A stretch of 64,000 nucleotides of DNA from Rhopalosiphum padi (taxonomy: Eukaryota; Arthropoda; Insecta; Hemiptera; Aphididae), in assembly GCF_020882245.1 (NCBI RefSeq), contig NC_083599.1, positions 24,934,865 through 24,998,864 on the forward strand, read 5' to 3'. The notes beneath the pieces were generated by a model that was not told where the DNA came from, ran no database searches, and saw only the letters and a list, made by a program, of their open reading frames with translations. The translations under genes and the position numbers were made by a program. This document shows, piece after piece, positions 37,537 to 49,400 of the stretch. Numbering within the stretch: position 1 is the first letter of the stretch; each line of letters opens with the position of its first letter.

Positions 37537-40083
37537 TTACTATTACTATTCTGAGATGTAAGAGCACACCTCCTCACAAAAAAAAAAGGTTTATGTCCTC
37601 AAGACAGAAATCTTTCAAAGTCTAGTACAAAAATGGTTAAATTGCAGTAAGTACAATACAAGCTATTAAAACTTGTTTACAATAATTCAATACATTCTAC
37701 ACCTGTGTGTTCTTACACACATGTTAACATTTTTTTTTTTTCATATTTTCCAATTATACATTATAATATACGTTGATTACATAAGTGATTAAATACTTAT
37801 AAATGTTGGTTAATAGTTACATTATTTTTCATTAATACAATAAAATATGTGGTTAGTGGATTTTATAATATTGTGATTACTTATGTGATTAATAAAAAAA
37901 AAATGATTTAATCTTATACAATAAGATGGTTTACAATAAATCAGTAGTATTTCATTAATATAGCCTTTATGCTCTCTTAAATATTTTATACAATATAATA
38001 TTAATATTTGTTGTATAGAGTAATGGTAAGATTAAGTGTATATAAAGTTATTAATTTAAAAAATATCTTAACTCTTTCTATTTTATTTATATATTTTTCA
38101 TTCATATTTATTCACAACTTATTTGAATAAAATTAATCTTAATTGATTATTAAGTTCATTTGGTCAATCCTCTTTATGCATTTAGATTGTGACGGAACAC
38201 GTTCCACTACATATGTGTCATAAATTCTAGTGGACGCGCCACACAACTCTAAATAATTTTTAATTATTGTTAGATTGATCTAACATAAACACGTCTCTTG
38301 AATTACTATCAAATCAAGTCACATAAGCAAACACCAACTCTTGTCTATATATCACGAGCATTAGTGTGTTGCTTACATAAATCGAAGTGACTTGAATTAT
38401 TACTATCTATATTTATATTTTCTTTTATTTGCTAATATAATATAATATAATATAATGCTTAATTTCACATTTAGAAAAGGAATTATTAAGGTTTATTCAA
38501 TAGAAATTGAAGTTAGGTTTTACAGTGAAAAAGCTGAGGAATTATTACAATATTATCAGTTAAAATAACTGATGGATTCAACATTATTTCTAAAAAATAA
38601 ATTAATTCATAACAATACGGTTACTCACGTCTCTATCTATAGACATATCTGATAAAAATCTTTTTGATGCAAATATCATTCCCGTGTGTTAAAGATTGTT
38701 TTAGACTCTTATTCAACTGGTCAAGACATGTATCTCGTATCTCCGTTTTACATCTGAATATTCTCTTTATCTCTTTAATAGTTACCTATAGCTCTTGATT
38801 CCTCATAGGTCTTACCTCTTAGTTAAGGGGTAACAATAAAGGTCTACCCTCAAGTTTTCAAATTTTGAAGCGATTTAAGCTATTTGAGATAGCGCGGGAG
38901 ACAACCACCAAGCTTGTTTTATTCTCCATTGAAAATTCAAAATCCATTATTATGAATTTTAGTGTCTCTTTTCTGTATACAAAGAAATTATATTAGTTTA
39001 CATCAATATTATTATACATATAATAAATTAATATTAATAATATTATATAATTTACTATTTAAATTATGTTATGGATTCATGGATACTAGAACGATAATAG
39101 AACACTACAAAGTTATTAAAACCACATATTAATTTAATAAAATAATTCAAATTGCTAAAAATAATCATTATACATCACAAATATAACATAATAAAAATTA
39201 TAATTCACATTTACTAAAATAATAACAATGGTGTTGGCCAAATATTGTAAGACCTTTAGTGTATAAAAGAGATTATAGGAGTCGCCATATATCAGAGTTG
39301 GAAGAAGAACATATTGAAATAAACCATAGTTGTTGAGATCCAAACACCTTAATGCCTCAAGACTATTATAATTAAACTATTACAAATTACCTAATGTTTA
39401 ATTTAATATATTAGTTTTTTACATTTAACTATGGAAATCATCTAAATGTAATTGACTGCTTAACCTTTAAAAACATCATATATGGCTACTGGTATGGTAT
39501 CTCCCATATATTATAACTATATATTTAAAGTGATAGGACCTAGCTGATTCAATAATACACAGTAATTTCACAGAATTCAATAATTTGTTTTGTTTTCATG
39601 TTTTATTTCTGTTATGCTATTAAAATCTACTAATAAAAAAAATGATAGGTAAATTAATTGAAATCATATACTTGTGAAAGATTAGATCATTAGATTTCCT
39701 TTAAGTATTTGTTGATTTGTCACTCACAAAGAACTATCTAGGCACTATGACTCGAGGTGTAATAATTCGTAAAACTGAAAAATTTTAAAACAGAATATGA
39801 CTGTATATTACAAGTAATAAACTAATAAATAATAATAGTATGATTTGAAAAAGTAAATTGTTATCGCACAACACAGAATGTAGATAATTTATTATGAATT
39901 ATTCTGTGATATCATTTCGAAATTAAATAATTTTGATAACAAAAACGCGAACCGTGAACCAGGGTTGCTACCAGTTTTACCACTTTCCATATTATCCATT
40001 ATATATATTATCACCCGTAGGAAAAGTAAACTATAGAAAAAGTCAACATAACATTTATTACTAAAAACCATTTTATTCAATAG
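37537..40083. other. AT-rich sequence without recognised genes
   Basis: No gene is recognised. There is a small interrupted inverted repeat at about 38305-38395 (caagtcacataagcaaacac against gtgtgttgcttac...gtgacttg) and a TATAA microsatellite at 38437-38456. The short minus-strand ORFs at 39155 and 39892 show no motif. Confidence 0.4.
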
Positions 40084-40640
40084 CGATATTGCAGGGGCGC
40101 CATTTGGGGGGGGGGGGGTGCAGGGTATACTTTGGCTCCCCTATTTTTTTTCGAGTCTTGTTGGCCTGAATTAAAATTTACAATGCGCCGACGGCGCACG
40201 GGCGATGGCCTATGGCCCTATGAGTAAAAATTAAAATATATTATTGATTGTTATGAATACTATATAATGCGTAAGTATAATGTATAAGATATAAATGCAT
40301 AATATTTATTATTTTTAGTTTCTTATTAGATAATAGCATGAACTATATTATGTCTATGATGATCGATCAAAGCTATTTCCAACGTTCCAGATAATGTTTT
40401 TTAAATAAATGCGGTATAATAAAATATACCTACTATAAATATAGGTACCTACCTATATATATAAAAATATATAATAGGTACATATCGGCGTATGTGGGTA
40501 TTCCATTGTACAATTATGCTTATAATTCAGAATAATTCTGTATTTCGAACATTTCTATGATGTCGTTATAGACTACCTACGGTTACACTTAGTATAAGTA
40601 TAATATTATATCTTCAATGGGTGACAATTTGTCACTGACA

Positions 40641-40759
40641 AACGATTAAGTGATTTAATGGTCATGGCGATACAAATAAAAGATGCTAATAAAATAAATT
40701 TATACGAAGCAGTAGACAGATTTTCTAAAATAATAACTAAAAGGTATAAGCTAAAATAG
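40641..40759 (+). pseudogene. hAT transposase C-terminal tail
   Basis: The frame reads DKRLSDLMVMAIQIKDANK, then INLYEAVDRFSKIITKRYK and a stop at 40757-40759. RLSxLxxxxI followed by a DxF near the C terminus is the usual tail after the CERSFS block in ZMYM1-like hAT transposases. Only the last 40 or so residues survive. Confidence 0.6.
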
Positions 40760-40999
40760 CATAATTAATTTAAAAAACGAATGTATTTTGTATGAAATAT
40801 TGTATTATTATTTATTATAATATGTTAATAAATAAATATAATATATTAATTTTATTTGGAATAAATTGCATTGATTAAATATAAGTACCTAAACTAAATA
40901 TTTTTGGATCTATACCCAAAGGCAAATAAATTATTAATGAATAATTTGAATTCATTAAAATATACCTTGAAGGGTTTAAACACATACAAGCGACTTACA

Positions 41000-41938
41000 C
41001 AGTGTTTCTTTCAGGTACTTCTCCGGGGGGGGGCTTTGCCCCCCCGGATAATGTCTAGTGCCCCCCCCCCCCCGGAGAAAATTTGTAGAATAGAAAAAAA
41101 AATCAAATAGTCATAGGTATGACAAATGTAAATTCTATATCACGGCGAATCACCAACAATAGATAAAAGATACATCCAATAAGAGTCAATACGGTATTCT
41201 ATTTATAAATTTTTTTTTCCCGATGGAAATCAGTAATCAGTAATCATATAAATAATATTATGGAACAACGGTGACTATAAATTATTAAACACCAAAAATA
41301 ATATCAGAATAATTTGTAGGTATTTCATTAGTTTGTAATGTGTATCATTGTTGTTCACTGTGATTAATGTACCTATTACTTTACTATTGTCGAAACGGTG
41401 AAATGTATTGACTGTTACTATATTATTTGTTAATGTGTGTTGTGTACCTAACTCATTGAAATTTGTATAAAACGATAAAAAATCAAATGATATTTGTTTA
41501 ATAATTTAGTATAGTTCTTAATCATCATCAAAAAAAAAATCGCCGAATTCGATTTCTTTAGAACTTAAAATAATTTAATAACAGTAATAATATCATTTAA
41601 AATTAAAATGTAATAATTTTTAACCAAAAATAAGGTAAAAATATTTTTTCTAGCTATTATTATAATTTATTTTTTTTTTGTACCTATATTGAACTTAACA
41701 TACGTGTATTTAAAAATAAGGTTGATATATAACAATACTATGTGTGTATTAAAAACTTTATGTTAAATGTTGTGTATGACGTATCTATTTAATTATAATG
41801 TTCACAGTCATAACAGACAATCAGCTATTATAATATAATAATGTGATATTGTGTAAATAAAATAATACGTATTATAATTATTGCCCCTCCGATTTTTTCA
41901 AATGCCCCCCCGAAGAAAATTGTCTGAAAGAAACACTG
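41000..41938. mobile_element. hAT-type non-autonomous element nested in the 40092-42052 element
   Basis: The terminal repeats are CAGTGTTTCTTTCAG and CTGAAAGAAACACTG, perfect over 15 bp. The flanks GACTTACA (40992-40999 and 41939-41946) are an exact 8-bp duplication. Just inside both ends are runs of G or C (ggggggg...ccccccc), which could fold on themselves. The interior is AT-rich with no recognised transposase. Confidence 0.93.
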
Positions 41939-42339
41939 GACTTACACACAAACCATATCTGTATTTACTATTTTGAAAAAAGTGACCTGACGAAAAAAAA
42001 TTGGCCTGCTTAAGTTTTGGCGCCCTATTATTAAACTCAAATGGTGTCACTGCGTTATTGTACTGTGTTACTATTTTACTATATTGTACTCAATTTCCAA
42101 TAGAACGTTTTTCTATGACCCAATATTTTCTATGTTTCCTTATTCCCGAATACTACTATTTTTAGTTATAAAATAATAGTCCTAAAATCTAATTTATCTA
42201 ATTATACAAATACCAATATATTTCAATCGGCAAAAGCACAGATATAAATAATTATATATTTATATTTAGATATAGGTACGTATACCATTGAATTGAACTA
42301 CTTATACTGCAGTCTGCAATGCTGCAAAGTGCAAGTTAT

Positions 42340-43345
42340 TTGGTCGAAAGGCATATTTGGAAAAGTTACGTACCAAAGACGTAATTTCGACACCCCGTTT
42401 ACTCTCTTTTTTATAAATAATAATTTTTACTATAGAAAAAAATTATTTTACTTATAACATTGAATTATAAAAATTACCTGTTAGTTATATTGTTATATTT
42501 TCCAAGTAAAAAATGTCCAGTAGTTTTCCAAGCGTCAGGAAAATCTTGAAAAAGTAACGGAAAAACGGGAAGTTTTACGCATAACCAATTTTAGACAAAA
42601 TCGATTTTTTGATTATGCTGTAACTCAAAAACGAATCATTGTAAATACTTGAAATTTTCAAAAAATGTTTATATTAGCGTTATCTATTTACGATTAAATT
42701 TTCAAAATATTTAGAATTTTTAAAGCTATTTATAGACCATTGACATTTTCGATTTGTCTAAATTTTTTTTTTGAATTGCCGACAAAAAAAATTTAACTTT
42801 CCAAAAAATCTTTAAAATTTAATACTAGGTTTATTATAAGTTGTTCTTATTGTAGTAAAAAAAATCAAAACGTTAGTCACAATTTTTGTTTAAAACCATT
42901 TAAAGTTCAACTTCAAATGTTTACGAAATATATCAAAATCGCAAAAATTTGCAAGTAATTTTAAAGTTGAAAATTCGTAAAATTTTTGTGATTTATGCCT
43001 AAGGTTAATAAATCCAATACAAGGTTTTCAAAAAGTTTTTCTTCAAGTAACTTTAAAAAAAAATTCTAGCTTCAATATAGAACAAATTTTATGAGCGTAT
43101 GAAATTTAATTTTTTACAAAATCGCGTAAAATAATATTAGGTGTACCTATTACAATTTATATATAGGTAATAATATAATATATCCTACTAATTATCCTAG
43201 ACTGACATATCATCTCTGTTCATAATCGTTTTTCGTATACAATAATATCTGTCATTGCATTTAAATTTAACACATCCATTATAGTGATTTACTCTCCATC
43301 ACTACTATACAGATACCCACTTGCCCACCTTTTTTTTTTATTGAT
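42340..43345 (-). repeat. dispersed repeat, minus-strand copy
   Basis: Read on the minus strand, 43345 to 42760 gives the same order of motifs as the copy at 25973: gtgggtatc, tgttaaatttaaatgcaatg, tatacgaaaaacgatta, ttgcaaatttttgcgatttt, tcgtaaacatttgaa. The left part (42540-42740: accaattttagacaaaatcg) resembles another pea-aphid repeat from memory. Non-coding. Confidence 0.6.
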
Positions 43346-43524
43346 TTTCGATTTCTAAGTCGTTCGAGATTCTCGTATAATTATGTTTGAAAAAAAGTAT
43401 ATTACAATATTTTTTTCTATTTACAAATTGTATGAACTATGAATTAAATAATAAGAATTAGATTACTTCATTAAGTCTTATATTTTAGTAATTTTCATTT
43501 TTTTCTTTTAAAACTCATGGCACG

Positions 43525-43680
43525 CATAGCATCTGAATCTATTTCTCTGGACCTGGTACACATCCACAAGCTACAATTATTTTCCACACTCATCATAAAT
43601 CTAATAATGTAGTTGTATACTATAAACTCACAATAATATAGAATGAAAAAATGATTGTTATTGTACTGCCATTTCTAATA
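43525..43680 (+). repeat. direct duplication, left copy
   Basis: The stretch catctgaatctatttctctg ... cctggtacacatccacaagc ... gtagttgtatactataaact ... aaaaaatgattgttattg recurs about 500 bp downstream at 44026-44215 with a small insertion. It is non-coding and of unknown class. Confidence 0.65.
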
Positions 43681-44025
43681 AATTTGATAATTTTTATGAA
43701 CTACCTATACATTTTATATTAATAAATTAATAAACTAGGTATATAAAAAAAGCACATTTAAGAAATATTTTAGATTTAATATTACTTTTTTAAACATCGA
43801 ATAATGTTATTATAACGTAACAATTATAATATTTTAAATTTAATCAAGTAGGTACTGAAAATTTACATTTATGATTATTTGAGGATAATACCAATTAATA
43901 TTATGAATCTTTTTTTTCTGTTTTATGGTATTAAAAGAAATATTAAATTAAATTTTAAGTTATAAACATTTTTAATATGGTATAAATATATATTATTATA
44001 TATAATGATTAAATGTTGTCATACG

Positions 44026-44215
44026 TATCATCTGAATCTATATCTCTGGACCTGGTACACATCCACAAGCTACAATTATGTGTCTTACCATACACTCCTA
44101 TTTTTAACACTCATCAATCATCATAAATAATGTAGTTGTATACTATAAACTTACAAAAATATAGAATAAAAAAATGATTGTTATTGTAGTATTGTACTGC
44201 CAATTCGAACAGTAT
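44026..44215 (+). repeat. direct duplication, right copy
   Basis: This is the second copy of the 43525 block, carrying about 30 extra bases (tgtcttaccatacactccta...) between the shared segments. A local segmental duplication or two insertions of one repeat would both explain it. Confidence 0.65.
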
Positions 44216-44517
44216 TAATTTTATGATTAATTTAATATTATGTTTTATTTTTCGAAGAGGAAATTCGCATAATTTATATCAAATAACCATCAAAAAGAGA
44301 GAGTATGCTCTCTACCAATTGATAGAATCAAACATATATCAGAAGAAGGCATAAATTTACTCACAAAATAAGTATTTTAATTTATGAATATTTATTATTT
44401 TACTAAATGATGCGACTAAACAATTTTTATTTTGTATTATTGTCAATTATTTACAAATTACAAAACTTTTTCTATTTCACATTTTTAAATAGCAGATATA
44501 ATTTTTTAAAGGCCTCA

Positions 44518-44800
44518 AGTAAACGTACGTGAATCTGGCACTACAAAGTTAACATAACAAACTAAAATCATTCCAACAAACTCTTCTCGGACTCGTTGGA
44601 CGTTGTAGGACAATTGTTGGAATTTGTTGGAAGCTATATTAAAAGTTATTCAATTTCAAAGTTTGTAGTGCTAACTACATGCCTAACACTACAAATGCAA
44701 AAAACTTTTTAAAGAACTTCCAACAATACTCATATAACATTGTTGGACATTGTTGGACATTTGTTGGAATTTGTTGGAAGCTATATTAAAAGTTATATTA
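44518..44800 (+). repeat. TTGTTGGA-rich repeat, left copy
   Basis: It contains tggcactacaaagttaacat, ccattccaacaaactcttctcg-like sequence, and twice the string gttggaatttgttggaagct followed by atattaaaagttat. Short TTGTTGGAC units recur inside. A second long copy is at 46889-47165 in the same orientation. Confidence 0.65.
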
Positions 44801-44884
44801 TTTATAATAACAACGATCGTAAGAATATTCTAACTTATTTTTTTATGGCTATTATACATATACCTAGTTATTAATATAAAAAAA

Positions 44885-46380
44885 AAAAAGGTGGGAAAGT
44901 GTGTATCGCACTGCTGTATAGTAGAGTGGAGAGTATATCACTACTGTAATGGATGTTGTACGTGCCCAAATGGATGGGCTACCCGAAGGACCACTCGGTA
45001 ACGTCCGAGAGCGAAGTGAATATATTTAGTTTTAAGGGGCGTGGATAGGCAACTAAAATTGCTGACGCCTTATAATATTATAACTATGCAATATAATGTG
45101 CACTTATGAGAACGACGACGAGAAAAGGAAGTGGAGTTCGCGGGAATGAGGATGCATCAGTTTAATTATGGGGAGGGACTCTGTGGTCGATTCTATATGG
45201 TGCAATGACAACAGAGTTTACAGATTAGGGACACAACTTAAAAGTAACCTTAATATCTACGGAAGTCCGGGTACGATGTGGGCCAGCGGAGAAGGCGAAC
45301 GGATTATCGAACTCGATGACCTGGGCGGCCTCTCACACAATGTACCAGTTGCTGGCGGACTTACGCAATGACAATCGCGATGGTGACGACGTGATGATGG
45401 AAACGGCGACACACAGTAGTCGGGAGACGCTGGCTATGATGCACGGGTGAAGGAGGTGGTAATATTATATCAAAAAACTTACGAGAGATGTCGTGGTATG
45501 AGATCTGTTTTATTTTGCTCCTCACAATGAAGAGGTCTCAAAAAATACAATAATACGTGATGTGATCACGGAATAATAATAATAATAATAATAGGCGTAC
45601 AAGTTATAGCGCTCAATGCGACTTATAATAACAGTATAAAACAAATAGAACACGATTTGACAATCCACTGCAATAGCAAGAGAGAGAGAGTACAAAAAAC
45701 ACGTACGTAATACAGTGAAGAAAGTTGAGTAATAATAATAATAAAGGGCGTTGGCCGCAGAATAATAACAATAATAATAATAAGAAGAGAACATATTATG
45801 ATAATATACAAAACGGCAAAGCCGGCCAATAATTAATTAATATAATAGGAAAAACAAAGAGAATAAATAATATACATAGATAGTATAATAATACTAAAAT
45901 AATTACACAATTTAAAAACATAAAGGACGGAGTGGAGTGCGGGGGAGACGGGAGAGAAGTGGACAGACAGATGCTCCTCGTCGCCGCGCTCTGTGCTCAT
46001 TAGCATATCGCGATAAAATATTCTCAGCGCCAACAGATGTGTTAAATTTGATTTCAATGACAGATATCATTGTATACGAAAAACGATTCTGAACGGAGAT
46101 GATTTGTCAGTCTAGGATAATTAGTAGCATATATTATATTATTACCTATATTTAAATTGTAATATACCTATCGTTATTTTACGCGATTACGTAAAAAATT
46201 AAGTTTCATACGCTCGTAACATTTGTTCTATATTGATGGTACAATTTTTTTTTAAAGTTACTTGAAGGAAAATATATTAACAACCTTGTATTGGGTTTTT
46301 AAACTTAGGTATAAATCTCGACAATGTTATTAATTTAAAACAAATATTTGTAATTTTTTAAGGACATTTTTATGTCATAT
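44885..46380 (+). repeat. dispersed repeat, plus-strand copy split by an LTR
   Basis: The left piece (44885-44956) ends gtaatggatgt and the right piece (46036-46380) starts gatgtgttaaatttg, continuing tatacgaaaaacgattctga. Joined through the shared GATGT they give the unbroken repeat seen at 25973 and, in reverse, at 43345. The middle is the solo LTR. Confidence 0.75.
44957..46035. mobile_element. probable solo LTR, 1079 bp
   Basis: It begins TGTACGTGCCCAAATGG and ends GCGCCAACA, the TG...CA ends of LTR retroelements, with the 5-bp duplication GATGT (44952-44956 and 46036-46040). It carries AAT/ATA microsatellites (45571-45592, 45729-45742, 45768-45782) and is much GC-richer in its left half. 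No gag, pol, primer-binding site or second LTR is seen, so it is best read as a solo LTR left by recombination. Superfamily (BEL/Pao or Gypsy) is open. Confidence 0.75.
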
Positions 46381-46660
46381 TTGCATTTTTTAATGTTTTT
46401 AAGGTCATGAACTTCCGAGCCCTATAATGTATAATTATCTTACGTACGATTTTAAATCTCGGCCAACGGCAAATCCCGCATGTCAGCCAACTGACATACG
46501 ACGCACCATTTAAGAACAAGTCCTGAATACGGACGAAGAAAATGGGAGAGCAAAATGATGCCGAGCTACGCATAACCCGTAATATAACATTATAGGAGGT
46601 TACACATGGTCTTTTTAGATAAAATATTATTTTTACCATGTCGGCGACTTATTTATAAAC
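46381..46660. other. short GC-elevated block, unassigned
   Basis: About 200 bases (46420-46610) are less AT-rich and include a small inverted repeat, atgtcagccaactgacat (46478-46495). The 89-codon minus-strand ORF across it has no recognisable motif. It may be a transposon scrap. Confidence 0.2.
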
Positions 46661-46888
46661 AAATACTTTAGTATTAACATTTAAATTTCTTGATAGTCAG
46701 GATCATCATAAAAATCGCGATAATAATGATAATATTCATCATAAAAGTAATAACAATATGAAAATAAAAAATATAAAAACGGTGATTGAAAAACATATGT
46801 ATAATGATTAAAGTACGTTACCAAAACAACTCTATGTATTAAAATTAAAACTAACCATTAATACTTTAAACATTCATTGTTCATTACT

Positions 46889-47165
46889 TGAGACGTACGT
46901 GAACCTGGCACTATAAAGTTAACATAACAAACTAAAACCATTCCAACAAACTCTTCTCGACTTGTTGGACGTTATTGGACAATTTTATTGTTGGAATTTG
47001 TTGGAAGCTATATTAAAAGTTATTCAATTTCAAAGTGTGTAGTGCCAACATCACAACCAGCACTACAAATTTAATTAAAATTCTAAAAACCGATGTAAAA
47101 ATAAACACATAACATTTTAAAACGTTGTTGGACTTTTGTTGGACAAATACTAAAAAAGTAAAAAC
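46889..47165 (+). repeat. TTGTTGGA-rich repeat, right copy
   Basis: It matches 44518-44800 in order and orientation (acgtacgtgaacctggcact, aagttaacataacaaactaa, gttggaatttgttggaagct, atattaaaagttattcaatt), with a 5-base expansion and divergence towards the right. The two copies are about 2.37 kb apart and enclose the LTR-split repeat. Confidence 0.65.
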
Positions 47166-47541
47166 ACTTTCTGAATTTATACGAACATCAGTAATTTAGT
47201 TATTTCATATTTAAATGATGTTCCTATTAAAAAAATCGTATTTTTACAATATTAAGTTCTGGTGTCCAACAAACATGTTTACACGCCATAGATGAAGAAA
47301 AATCACTCCAACAATTTTTACTTAATTTTTAATCACCATTTTTTCCTCTGGCACTACATTTTTGTCATTTTTTCGTATTAAAAATTATATTCCTATTAAA
47401 AATAATGTATTTTTATAATATTGTATGTATGACTAAATAATTAATTAGATAATTAATTAGAATAATGTAACTCAAAAAAACTTTTTATTTTTATAATGAT
47501 TATTTTTTCATTATACTTTCCTTTTGTTACAATATATTTTG

Positions 47542-47728
47542 TTATTCTTCTTTTGTAAATAGCGTTGTGTGTGGTTTTATCTTTCTTGTCTCTTTACATC
47601 TATCTACTCGTAAGGACAAGTCGTCATGGTATTCCCAATATCCATGCAGTCGTCTACTATAAGTAACATAGTGTGGCAAACTTCCCTCCAAACCCTCAAC
47701 AAATGCTATGACTGCAACAAATCTGTAT
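47542..47728 (-). pseudogene. large transposon-type protein: last exon, His box of a USP-like peptidase domain
   Basis: An acceptor attacag at 47729-47735 opens a 62-codon exon. It reads YRFVAVIAFVEGLEGS, then LPHYVTYSRRLHGYWEYHDD, and ends at a TAA at 47542-47544. The PHYVTYSRR...WEYHDD pattern corresponds to the catalytic-His box of ubiquitin-specific peptidases (GHYxAYxRR...WYxYDD). The phase fits the donor AA|GTAAGT at 47857/47856, giving ...HKYK-YRF across the junction. It is the 3' end of the gene whose body lies at 48744-52910. It reads openly, although upstream exons are damaged. Confidence 0.6.
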
Positions 47729-47856
47729 CTGTAATTATATTTTTTAAATGAAAATACATGGCTTAGGTTTGTATGTAATCGTTATTTATTTTTTCAAGAT
47801 TTTTATCAGACTAATTTTTTTTTGTTTTTTTCAGGTTTTGAATTATATTAACTTAC

Positions 47857-48053
47857 TTATACTTATGTACATTTATATTGAGTGGTATGTCTTCTAGTTT
47901 ACATTCCATATCCATACCTTGGTACATAATTGTATCAAACCAAATATGCTGATTAATAGTTTTTGTCACAACTATTGTACCATTGCATCCACCGTGATAA
48001 CATTTACTGTTATATGTGGTAATTGGATCAGGTTTCATATTATCAATGGCATT
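47857..48053 (-). pseudogene. large transposon-type protein: penultimate exon, CxxC-like region
   Basis: The minus strand reads IQNAIDNMKPDPITTYNSK, then CYHGGCNGTIVVTKTINQHI and CKLEDIPLNINVHKY, ending at a good donor AA|GTAAGTT. Cys pairs upstream of an LxxIPxxI block are expected between the Cys and His boxes of USP-type folds. Upstream of IQNA there is a long pyrimidine tract but no AG where the acceptor should be, so splicing here may be lost. Confidence 0.5.
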
Positions 48054-48743
48054 TTGTATATGAAAAAGAAAAAAAATAAAAAAATAAATAAATATATATT
48101 AATCCTTCTAATAAGAAATATTTACATTTTAATGCACAGTATTTTGTTGTAATTTTATTTATTCAATATCATCTTATCGAGTATAGTATTGGTGTATTAT
48201 TTTATCCTAAGACACCCCTTTAAAAAAAAAAAATATATAGTTCTTTTAAATGTGTTTATCGATCATAAATATGCTTATTTATTTAAAAATTAAATTAAAT
48301 TGTACATCACTTTGTATTTATTATATAAGAGTAATACCTTAACTCATTTATACCATATCATAATAACCCCATTTCAATCGAAACTTTAAAATATTAGAAT
48401 TATTCTAAAATGTATATCTGTCATATTAAAATAATAAAATAATATATACATATATACAACAATATTTTACAGAAATATTCTAATTTTCAATCTGATTATT
48501 GACTATAATTAATATAATAAATGTTTATAATTTTAAAATCAATTATTGTTAGTCGTTTTACTATCAAACAATATTAGTAAAGTTGAAAAAAGGGCAATTT
48601 TATGGTTTGAGAATTTTCCTATTATTTTGCATCTTTTATATAAATATAACCACGTTTTAATTGTGTTTAAATTGTTTATCATTTTAATAGATTATTTATT
48701 AACCAAAATTGTTCTTTGCATTAAATCTATGAATTTTGTTATA

Positions 48744-49400
48744 TTAATTTTTTATATATTTACCTTTATTTAGTTCACCAAGGTTTATTGGGATGAATAT
48801 CATTGGCTTCATGAATTGCCTAGCTTCAGTATCACACGTATGATATTCCCATATACTTGGTTCGTCTTTAATTAAAAGTTCTAATAGGTTGTTCACGTTA
48901 AACCGGCAATCCAACTCCATTAAACCACGCATCAATTTTGATTTTCTCCCTGATGATTTTAATATTGAAGCTCTTTTCTGGTATAGTGTCGAATTTGCCC
49001 CATTGTGCACCAAGTATTTAGAAAGTTGTAATACAGAATTTGTTGATACATCGACATAATCTGCATACGTGTCGAATCTATGTATCCGGTGGCTATTGCT
49101 TGGATTACTGCGTCAAAGGGACAGGTATTTAATAGTTTTTTTTCCGATTTTTAATGACGTTGGATTTAAACAATTCCATTTTCTTAGTATATCAACTGTA
49201 TGCTTTGACTTTGCTTTAAATTTATATTTTATTTCAGGGTGGTCAACTAAGTACAACGATTTCCTCTTTTTTTGGAGATTTGCCTTTAATTTTCCAATTT
49301 TCTTTTTCTTTTAACTCCGTGATTTCAGATGTAGTTTTTGTTGTATCTTCTTCTTCTTCATCCGAGTTGTCTGTAGTATCTGATGTTGTATTTTTTGTTT
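48744..49400 (-). pseudogene. large transposon-type protein: exon with the Cys box, frameshifted
   Basis: After an acidic linker (TTDNSDEEEEDTT...) the minus strand reads LLNTCPFDAVIQAIATGY; the TGT at 49121-49123 would be the catalytic Cys of a USP-like Cys box (N-x-G-NTC). The frame then changes near 49070 to ADYVDVSTNSVLQLSKYLVH and stays open to 48747. At least two frameshifts and several stops are present. A donor AAAG|GTAAAT lies at about 48762. The reading of Cys, CxxC and His segments in order over 1.6 kb supports a peptidase-like domain. Confidence 0.5.

Larger units (their letters stand above)
40092..42052 (+). mobile_element. hAT element interrupted by a second hAT
   Basis: It begins CAGGGGCGCCATTTG; the right end, read in reverse complement, begins CAGTGACACCATTTG. 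The flanks are CGATATTG (40084-40091) and CGTTATTG (42053-42060), an 8-bp duplication with one mismatch. A transposase tail is present at 40641-40759. Without the nested insertion it would be about 1.0 kb, so it was already an internally deleted copy. Confidence 0.82.

Noticed and set aside
38300..38400. Hairpin with caagtcacataagc arms as a small RNA gene or MITE
   Set aside because: Arms are interrupted by unpaired bases and there is no target duplication; too weak to call.
45168..45829. ORFs inside the solo LTR
   Set aside because: They are short, one is a read-through of AAT microsatellites (poly-Tyr/Ile), and LTRs are not expected to code.
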